Both the position numbers and the translations under genes were made by a program. From Ascaphus truei (taxonomy: Eukaryota; Chordata; Amphibia; Anura; Ascaphidae), in the NCBI GenBank assembly GCA_036426205.1, contig CM071573.1, forward strand, positions 75,135,043-75,199,042: 64,000 nt of DNA. The letters run 5' to 3'. Positions 56,178-64,000 of this stretch are shown here, piece by piece. Position 1 is the first letter of the stretch. Each line of letters begins with the position of its first letter. A model generated the notes under the pieces. The model did no database searches, was not told where the DNA came from, and was given only the letters and a program-made list of their open reading frames with translations.

Positions 56178-56660
56178 CATACTGAATGGGACAATATATA
56201 TATGTGTGTATTGTGTGTAGGGTGGGTAGTGTGGCTGTGTATATTGTGTCAGGGATAGTGTGTGCATATGATATGTGTGGGGAGTAGTGTGTATTGTGTG
56301 TATTGAGTATGTGGGGGGTAGTTTGTGTGTGTGTGCGTGTATTGTGTGTAGTGGCTTTTGTGTGTATTGTGTGGGGGATAGTGTGTGTGTATTTTGTGGG
56401 GTGGTAGAGTAGTTTGTATTGTGTGTATTGAGTGTGGGGGGTAGTTTCTGTGTATGTATTGTGAGTAGGGGGTTGTCTGTAATGTGTGGAGGGGCAGTGT
56501 GTGTATATATTGTGTGTGGGGGCGCAGTGTGTGTGTGTGTTGTGTGGGTGGGCGATACTGTGTGTGTATTATGGGAGAAGGGGCTAGTGCGTGTGTATTT
56601 TGTGTGCGTGTGTGCATTGTGTGGTGGGAGGTAGTGTGTGTGTGTATTTTGTGGTGAGAG
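56138..56660. repeat. (TA)n then GTGTGTATTGTGTGGGG minisatellite
   Basis: TA tract 56138-56174, then about 25 imperfect units of TGTGTGTATTGTGTGGGGG. The 56249-56807 minus ORFs are artefacts. Confidence 0.95.
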
Positions 56661-56664
56661 GGCA

Positions 56665-56965
56665 GTTTGTCTCTTTCCCCCTCCCCCTTCTCCCCTCTCT
56701 CCCCCTCTCCCCCTCTCTCCGCCTCCCTTTCTCAATCCCTCTCTCTCTCTCTCTCTCAATCCCTCTCTCTCATAATATGTCACTCTCAATCCCTGTCTCT
56801 CTCTCATAATCTGTCACTCTCAATCCCTATCTCTCTCTCATAATCTGTCACTCTCAGTCCCTCTCTCTCTCAATTTGTCTATCTCAATTTCTCTCTCTCT
56901 CAATCGCTCTCTCTTTCTCGCTTGCTCTCTTTCTTTCTCTCTCAATCTCTTTCTCTCTCCCAATC
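56665..56965. repeat. (CT)n / CTCTCTCTCAATCCCT minisatellite
   Basis: A pyrimidine array, with a 40-bp higher-order unit (CTCTCATAATCTGTCACTCT) repeated at 56768-56860. Confidence 0.95.
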
Positions 56966-57039
56966 TTATATATGCTCTGTATGCCTCTCCTAAATGATCT
57001 CCGCTGCAAAACGTACAGCAACCCATGTCCAACATTCAC

Positions 57040-57110
57040 CTCACGTCATACAGGAATTCATCTGCAGAAAAGGCTTCTGGGCAATGACATGCAAATGAAC
57101 ACACTGCTTT
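57040..57110 (-). repeat. Fragment of the ribozyme-bearing repeat family
   Basis: TCTGGGCAATGACATGCAAA and TGAACACACTGC resemble 49850-49870 and 49460-49480. Confidence 0.5.
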
Positions 57111-57119
57111 AGTCAATTT

Positions 57120-58110
57120 TAGTTTTGGAAGGCTTTTTTTAACTTCAAAAGTATGAAACAAAATAACATTTTCGAAATTTTACACAGGTACAGTGATACA
57201 GTACTGTATGTGAAATGATCAATACACTGCAGTGTGCAAATAGAGCCAGTTTTATACATACATGTATCAGTATATTGATGTACAGTACCCTTGTGGATTC
57301 TCCTTTTTTTGTAACTAGCTGGAGGTGACTATAGATTTGACAGTACACAACAGAAATGCAGAAGAGACTGATACATTTTAAGGAGTCATGTTCAAATAAT
57401 ATATATACAGTATCACCAAACATACATATAATTTGTATGTTTAATGCTGGGGCCACCATATCAGAACCATTTATTTGGAAGTTAAGGTGTTTTATTACAG
57501 GTAGTTTACATATAAAATATGATGTCAGACGTTTGCTCTTTTAACTAGATCATTTATTTTAATGAACTACTATTAGCATGAGGCACTAGATTAATGGTAC
57601 GGATTATATTTCTGTATTAAATTTACTTATGTTCCCCAGCTATAAAACAAGAGCAGCAATCCTTCAGGAAAACTACACCCGATTTATCACACAATAGAAA
57701 CTCCAATGAGAGCAATGGGATTATTCTTAATCGTTTAGAAACCTGGTGCTATAGTTTGATATCCAGTAATGTCCCCAGTTGTGTAGATAACAGATAGCCC
57801 TTAACATTACAAGACACAATTCATTTTGTGTATTCTACAAAAGTTGACTGTTGTTTTAGCTTTATAGAATTCCCATCCCACAGTGAGACCCCATACATGT
57901 AGATCTATTGGGAATGCTTTTAATGCATGGTATAATAGCACAGATACCGTTAATTTGCCTATTGTTAGCATGGGTATTAATTCTCTGAAGGCTGTCTAAT
58001 TAACTCTGGGCATTTCTCCATCATTTTTTACACTTTTACATTTTTGATGACACTTTCTTGTTTATACGCACATGATTTCATGCATTTTCTGAATAAAGGC
58101 TTTTACATAG
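57120..58110. other. No gene seen
   Basis: AT-rich. 57310-57420 shows weak similarity to 3590-3680 (RTE-like fragment end). The rest is unassigned. Confidence 0.55.
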
Positions 58111-58111
58111 G

Positions 58112-59600
58112 TGAGAAAATTAAAGATTTAGTAATGATGGCAATCTTTTATTGAATTAAAAACTCTGACTTCTCCTACGTATAGTACAATACTTAGAGCA
58201 AAGCATAGATGGCCCATACTAAGGAGAGGAGAAGAGAAGAGGAGGGGAGGGCTGGAAGGTGGGTTCTGATTTTCTAGCTAGAAGAGGAGACTGCTTGATA
58301 TTAAAGTCGGAACCGCTGTCCTGGGCAATATCCTATATGTATGTTTTTTTTTAAATAAATCTGTTCTGTAGTATTAGATATTACTGACTACCTTTTTAAA
58401 AAATCATCCTTAATGCTATTTTTAATACGTTTTAATATACAAATCATCATTTGCTTTCTATAGCAGGTTTTAACCCACCTCCCCAGCAATATATTTGCAA
58501 CAATTTTATGTTTGGGTTAATATGTTGCCAATATTTCCAGCAACTGGAGCTGCAAACTGTAACAATAGATAATGTTATGTTGGTAATATATGAATACATT
58601 GTAGCTGCTGAGTTACACTGACTGAAGGATTGATTAAAACTGAAAGTTGGACATTAAGTGAACCCTTGGGAAACAGAATTTTGCTGATCGATCACAGGAG
58701 AACAAATTGATCAGCAGCTTTGGTAATTACTAATATAATAAAAAGCTGCATATATTTAAACCAAAAAATATATTTTATAGTGCCGATTGGATTGTCTTTT
58801 TAAAGTCAGAGATCAACTTCGATCCACTAATCAGCCTGCTCCAGTGAGGCAGACTGAAAGCCAGGACTGGAATTGCTAGTACCACATATACAGGTTATAG
58901 CTTTCTACTTGTCATGTGTGCACATAGATGAGAAGATGCCGATTTAGTAACAATGGTAATAGTTTGGTAACAATTAATTGAATTCAAAACTTTGACTTCT
59001 CCTACCTATTATAGAATGTGTAGGGCAGAGCAAAAATGTTCCAAAACGGTTGTTAAATACTCCAACATTTAAAGAGTTTACAGCATAACAGGGGGAAAAA
59101 ACCTGTGGTGAAAACATTTAGGAACCATGGCTGCCACTCTGCCCTTCCTCTGGGCATACTAAAGGAAAGAACATTATATGAATTGGGCATAGGGATTGTC
59201 AAATATCCTGATGACGGATACGTGCCTGAAGAGGTGGACTGGTCCAGGAGGGCTTTGTACAGAACCGGTTGCTGTCACTATTTGACAAAGACAAGAGCCC
59301 TAAAGAAGTGGGCGGCAAAGGTGTGGAAGGTAAACCCTTTGCCTTGGGAGAGGGAGGGAAGAGTGCACAATGTAGGGAGATCTCACTCGCTGACAAATTA
59401 TTTTGACAGGAGTCCTAATTAAAGGAGGGTGCATGGGACTGGCAGAAAAGCTCTCAAGCCGTAAGGGCAGAGAGGGAGAGATATGGACGGGTTTGCTAGA
59501 ATGAAGAGGGAATGTGAAGTACAGAAATACTCTAAATGCACAGAGGAATGCCTAGGGACATAGGTGCGAGGACAACATAGGTAGGTTCATATAAAAGGGG
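58112..59600 (+). repeat. Low-copy duplicated segment, copy 2 (near gene C)
   Basis: Counterpart of 781-888 plus 2495-3302 and of the sequence after the SINE. It lacks the hAT and the SINE but has about 470 bp extra at 58320-58790. It contains an open 105-codon frame (59105-59422: KTFRNHGCHSALPL ... WSRRALYRTGCCHYL) whose copy 1 version is frameshifted. No known domain; most likely a repeat remnant. Confidence 0.75.
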
Positions 59601-60205
59601 CGCAGGGGAGGGCACGGGAAGGAAATCGTGTGGTTAGGCAGGAGTGACACCACAATGATGTCAAAGTGACACACCTGGGCTGGTTTAACAAGCAGCACAC
59701 TGAACCAAGGAAGCATAAGGCAACACAATCAAATAAATACTATGTAACCATCTGGTGGGTGCAAAGCATAATGTAGCTAAGCTGGGAACAAAGTATGAGC
59801 CGAAAAGCATAGCCGAGTACAGAGCTAACGTCTGAGTTTCCAGCTAGTGAAGGAGACAGGGAAATACTTGATATTTAAAGGTAGATATCAATTGTGATTT
59901 ATTAATAAGCCTGCTGCAGGGAGTTCATCTTAAAGCATGGACAGGAATGGCTAGTCCCCCACACTGCAAATAGAGGCTATAACCTATGTACGAGCATACA
60001 TCTGGGCCAGATTGTAAATTGAATTTAAATATTATTGGGATTATTATACTGTAGTTTTAAAGCGTGATCATTTTTTAATATTTGTATTTATTTATGTAAT
60101 TCCCAGTTTCCTAATAAATACATAACCCTCCCTGCCGGCTCCTAGGGAGTTTACATCAGTATATGGTGTACTTTATGACCACAACAGCATTGATTTACCT
60201 TGTCT
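59601..60205. other. No gene seen
   Basis: Mixed sequence. 59825-59940 repeats the TTTCCAGCTAG-GAAGGAGAC and GCCTGCTGCAGGGAG motifs of the duplicated segment, suggesting a further degenerate partial copy. Confidence 0.5.
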
Positions 60206-60210
60206 TAGGG

Positions 60211-60542
60211 CAGCGGTGTGAAAACTGGGGGGCATGCCCCCCAGGGGGGCGTAAGTATTTGTAGGGGGGGTGCGGGTGGTTACAGAGGTCCCACGCTCTT
60301 CCCCAAGGCATTTAAATTAAATGCCGGGGAGACGTGAGGTCACTAACTCACTTACCTGCTGCCAGCCGGGTCTTCGGCGACGCGTCGCCATGGCAATGCT
60401 CGTCAAATGACGCGGTGGGGTCACGTGACATGACGTCACATGACCCGCGTCATCATTTGACGTTGAGCCATCGGGAGAGGGGGGCGCGAATGCTGCAGCT
60501 CCATGAAAGGGAGCCGCAACTCAAAAAGTTTGCGCACCACTG
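60211..60542. mobile_element. Short hAT-type element
   Basis: Left CAGCGGTGTGAAAACT; right (complement) CAGTGGTGCGCAAACTTTTT. The flanks TTAGGG and TTAGGG suggest a decayed 8-bp duplication. The interior is GC-rich (ACGTCACATGACCCGCGTCA); no transposase. Confidence 0.75.
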
Positions 60543-60559
60543 TAATTAGGGTGCTGGTG

Positions 60560-61500
60560 GTGGTCTGCTGGGTGATGATACAGATGGGTGCCAGAAGCTT
60601 TTATTGTACAACAGCAATCTTTATTCTAGTTCCCAGGCATGGGAAGACTTCATTCGCATATACAATCATATTGGCCTAGCTGTACCTTATTTCATCCATA
60701 ACGCTATCACTCTTGATACATGTTTTCCCACATGTTGCGCCCACTCAACACTCATGTGAGGTGTATTTACTTGTTATTGAACTGACTTCATTGGGTGGAC
60801 CACCGGGCCCACCATTTTAGCAACATCCTTATGGTCCCTTCTGCTTACATTACTATTACTCTAGCCCGGCTGTGGAACTGCCACATCCTCAGGGGTACTG
60901 AATATTGCAGATGGGCATCCTCTTGATCCCCTGGCACCCTCAGGCCTTCTCTGCATTGCCCACTTTGGCATGTCTTTATTCTCACTCTGGCACATACTCT
61001 TCTCTAAAGACGCCAGACGCCTGAAGTGGATTCAGAAATGCCTTCATCAAAGATGATGACAGCTGGGTGGATTGTACTCTTCAAAGGACATCAATATTTC
61101 AGTATTTTACTCAGCAACGCGCTTATTACAAGGATATTTGTGTGTGTTACCTCTTGTTCTTGTGGTTTTCATTTTTGTATATTAAATACTGCACTAGATT
61201 TTGTGCTTTTTGTTTTTTGTGATTTTCCACTATGAAGCTAACTGAGCTTTCCCTAAGAAGCAGCGCCTGCTTTTACATCACAGTGGAATTCATTTCTTCC
61301 CCTTGGAACCCTTTGTATTTCACCTTTACTGTTTTCGACTTTACCTGGACTTTCACGGTTCATTCACGTGTTTGTATTCTGCTATTTAAGCTCTCACTTC
61401 ACTATATTGTGTACCAATCAGCATTCTAGTGTTAGTATATGTTATTTCATTTGGGCCACTTAATTAGGGTTAGTACAGTAGTAGTCAGCACTTTTACAAC
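60560..61500. other. No gene seen
   Basis: The T-rich stretch TGTGCTTTTTGTTTTTTGTG (61201-61220) and the GACGCCAGACGCCTGAAG palindrome (61009-61026) resemble parts of the Penelope-type terminal repeats, but no clear core motif is present. Confidence 0.45.
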
Positions 61501-61527
61501 GTTTACAGTTTAGGTTTTGTATATATG

Positions 61528-61566
61528 TGTGTGTGCGTGCGTGCGTGTGTGTGTGTGTGTGTGTTT
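61528..61566. repeat. (GT)n/(GCGT)n microsatellite
   Basis: GTGTGTGCGTGCGTGCGTG followed by pure GT. Confidence 0.95.
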
Positions 61567-61715
61567 GGGTGTGTAGCCACTATCCAGCCATGTTCAGTAT
61601 TCTTAGGATATACATTATATAAAATATAAGGTTACACTGTGTTTGTACATACACCAATCATTATTGCCAGACATAGACACAGACAATCAGTGGGTATTTT
61701 TATCAGCAGATTAGC

Positions 61716-61721
61716 TTTAAT
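61716..61721 (-). terminator. Probable poly(A) signal of gene C
   Basis: ATTAAA on the minus strand, 163 bp past the stop, close to the 151 bp of genes A and B. Confidence 0.5.
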
Positions 61722-61883
61722 GTGTGAGAGAGAACATTTAAAGGTTTTTCAAAATAGTTCTCATACCAATAAACATACAGTTGGGATAACACACTTGTCA
61801 TTCTTAGATATTATGGTTTAATTTCAGATTTTGCACATATAGGCATGAGGAGAGCATATGATTGATTTTCCACATTGGAATCT

Positions 61884-61990
61884 TCACTTCTTGGTTCCAT
61901 AACCACCGCCACCGCCACCGCCACCGCCACCGCCACCGCCATGGTGATGCCCTTGTCCTTGCTTCTGACAGGGGTCAGGCACACAGGGAT
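61884..61990 (-). CDS. Gene C: last exon of a third family member (partial)
   Basis: The exon follows the acceptor TTTTCTCAG and, in the phase used by genes A and B (one base carried over), reads PCVPDPCQKQGQGHHH, 13 glycines, YGTKK, stop. PDPCQKQGQ parallels VDPCQKSQ of gene B, and the terminal KK is kept. The start of the 3' UTR (GATTCCAATG-TGGA-AAAT-AAT) is shared with genes A and B, so this is a true paralogue whose octapeptides are replaced by polyglycine coded by (GGCGGT)n at 61903-61940. No exon 2 with the TTTCAG-CA pattern is found up to 64000. Introns of 2.0-2.2 kb in A and B would place it just outside. Confidence 0.65.
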
Positions 61991-62044
61991 CTGAGAAAAT
62001 AAAATACATTCATTAAAAGAAAGATGAGATTCAGTCACTGGAAC

Positions 62045-62240
62045 AAGATTGAAAGTTCTAGACCAGCTGTGGCATCTCCATTCCTCAAGGACCACCAGAA
62101 GGTCAGGTTTTAAGAATATGCCTGCTTCAGCACATGTGACTCAGCCATTGATTGAGCTTTCTGTGCTGATGCAAGGATATCCTTAAAACCTGACCTGTTG
62201 AAGGATGTTGAGGACTGGAGTTGGTCACTGGTGTACTATG
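62045..62240. mobile_element. Inverted-repeat MITE, copy 1
   Basis: CCACCAGAAGGTCAGGTTTT and CTTAAAACCTGACCTG are inverted, with GACCAGCTGTGGC/GGAGTTGGTC outside. Lies in intron 2 of gene C. Confidence 0.65.
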
Positions 62241-63720
62241 CAATAAAATCATCTGTATCTTCCTGAACCAGACCCTGCTGTTAACACAAATAGAGAAGGT
62301 ATTTTCTGTTGGTTCTTTACATGCTGTAGAATTGATTCTTGTGGTGCTTTGCCACTGATTGCCACTGTGCCTTGATCTTTATTGTTTTGCTACTCATTGT
62401 AGTTTAGAATGACAAGTGATAAAGGATCAAACTAATTATCATTAACATGTCCCCTTAAAGCCTTGAGTGGGGCTAGCCATCATCCATGACTCGTTGCATA
62501 CTAAAAAAATAATATATCCTCATCACTCAAATGTAGAATAGATAATAATGCAAGTACAATGGCACCCAAATAACCATGGGAATATGTCAGGAAAAAAAAT
62601 ATTTAGTAATACAGAGCAGACAAAAAATCATTATGAAAGAACTAAAAATATGTATAAAACTGTTCAGAGTCCTAAAATTGGGAAATAATACCTAGCCACC
62701 ATTGTAGAAAATAGCCAAGAACCAGGAAAAGGACAGGGATGTGCCATAGATGCGCCATAAAAATAGGGCAAAATAAATCCAAAAAAAAAAAAAAGTATCA
62801 ACGGAAGACTGCATACTAAGATTGTGCTACTGCGGACATCTATCCCTGACTGGGGAAATACTAAGGACCTGTATATGCATAGTTTTTTTTCTCCTTAGCT
62901 AAGGGAAGTACCACAGGCCTTCAGAAGGGGTCTTTCTGGAAATATTGCCCCCTTGCTCTTTTTGTTTATTTCCCCTTTACAGTTGTTTGCTTCTTCCGCC
63001 CCTACACACTATTTTTTCCCCCTTTTTTGGATTTCTTTTGATTTCCGTTGTCCTATTTTTGTGGGGGCCTGGTCCTTCTCCTGGCTCTTGGCTATTTTCT
63101 ACAGTGGTGACTAAGTATTATTTCCCCTTGTCCGTACTCTGCAAAGTTTTGTACACCTTTTAGCTCCTTCAAAAAGGATTGTCTGCTCTTTTTGTACTTT
63201 TCAAAAAAATGGGTAGAATCTGCTCTACAGTATACTACTATAATTACACTAATAGACGTACAATTTAATTAATATGTTAATCACTTTAATCATTGCCGTT
63301 TGGGAGGAGGTGCACCTTCAGTAGGTACATTTAATCAAAAATATATACACAACAGAACACAGGTACCAAGTTATTAAAGATGCACTAGTGAAAGAACATA
63401 GTGTCAAGATAATCAAGTTAAAAACATTACTTTTATTGAGTTCAATTCTAAGATAAGTAAATCAATTAGTCAATATTTAAAATCAATTAAAATATATGTG
63501 AAAATAGCCTGTTTGGTAAATGGAGGGGGCTTAGTGTGTGTGGGTTAAATTGATAGTAGCAAAAATAAAAACAATATTTGCTTGTCTAGAAGGTGGATGT
63601 CACTACTAGACTCATATTAATTCTATACAGTGTGCTCTTGTCAGTTGCCTGTATTTGCTCCTTTTATTGATTGCCACAAAGTAAATGCACAGACTGGAGC
63701 ACTAATCAGAGATCTGATAA
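62241..63720. other. Intron/flank of gene C; no exon seen
   Basis: AT-rich, with poly(A) at 62779-62794. The plus-strand ORF 62945-63163 is hydrophobic/Phe-rich without a domain, in T-rich sequence like that at 32290-32400. Confidence 0.5.
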
Positions 63721-63724
63721 TCCG

Positions 63725-63885
63725 GAAGTGACCAATTCCAGTTCTCAAGGGTCATCAACAGGCCCGTCATTAGGGATATTTGTGCTCAGCATAGGTGGCT
63801 TAATCAGCCCTGAAGCAGGATATCCTTAAAACCTGACCTGTGGTATTTGAGGACTGGAGTTGGCCACCCCTGTGATAATCACGTG
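63725..63885. mobile_element. Inverted-repeat MITE, copy 2
   Basis: CAGGATATCCTTAAAACCTG, ACCTGTGGTATTTGAGGACT and GGAGTTGGCCACCC match 62165-62230. Confidence 0.65.
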
Positions 63886-64000
63886 TGTCCCTAGATTACA
63901 TTCTATCCAGCAGGTTAAACAGCTACATGTATTAATAATACAATTGTTGCCAATCAGTCTGCCTGCTAAATTACACAATGTGGGACTAAATGTATCCTTT

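Noticed and set aside
62945..63163. 72-codon hydrophobic ORF as a membrane peptide
   Set aside because: T-rich sequence similar to terminal-repeat tails elsewhere in the window; no splice or promoter support.

Overview
This is vertebrate nuclear DNA, most likely from a frog (anuran). There are no operons or dense ORFs. Single-copy sequence is thin and is buried in interspersed repeats of amphibian character: a Penelope-like retroelement with a GIY-YIG nuclease, L1-type LINEs, an RTE-like fragment, a Ty3/gypsy gag fragment, hAT-, Harbinger- and Kolobok-like DNA elements, tRNA-derived SINEs and many microsatellites. The organism assignment is inference from repeat style and intron/exon structure; no species-diagnostic gene is present.

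The only convincing host genes are three small paralogues on the minus strand. Gene A (8788-11958) and gene B (35260-38713) each have three coding exons with the same exon lengths (55 nt, 54 nt, variable last exon), the same phase-1 introns, the same TATA and inverted CCAAT promoter and the same AATAAA signal 151 bp past the stop. They encode 95 and 127 residues: a Lys/Gln-bearing N-terminus, a Pro-rich middle and a Gly/Thr/Ser octapeptide array (4 versus 8 copies) ending in GSGVKK. Gene C is seen only as its last exon (61884-61990), with a His-Gly-rich tail ending YGTKK; its first two exons should lie just beyond the right edge. The ends rich in Lys and Gln and the glycine-rich centre recall transglutaminase-substrate proteins of the cornified envelope, but I do not recognise the family and leave the symbol empty.

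Layout: 0-0.8 kb, 5' part of a minus-strand Penelope-like element; 0.8-3.6 kb, a low-copy repeat split by a 1.6-kb hAT element and a SINE; 3.6-7.45 kb, RTE fragment, GC-rich inverted-repeat element and a 2.6-kb Kolobok-like element full of CCCCCAGACCCCCACACA-type satellite; 7.4-12.1 kb, gene A and its flanks; 12.9-17.5 kb, two copies of a gene-flank block, each with transposon insertions absent from the other; 17.8-21.64 kb, further gene-flank sequence with no gene; 22.8-31.2 kb, a giant inverted repeat of two Penelope-like copies; 31-34.4 kb, a Penelope-type terminal repeat, a dispersed repeat and an L1; 34.4-38.9 kb, gene B; 39.4-43.9 kb, an orphan intron fragment of another paralogue and two L1s; 44-51.2 kb, terminal-repeat-like modules, microsatellites, gypsy gag and a tandem ribozyme-bearing element; 51.3-60.5 kb, a third block copy and assorted repeats; 61.9 kb, gene C.

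Two themes stand out. One is a birth-and-death cluster of undescribed three-exon structural-protein genes, with a dead fragment and an apparently vacated gene slot. The other is a high density of hammerhead-ribozyme-like motifs, several preceded by a TATA box and most sharing one extra A before stem II.
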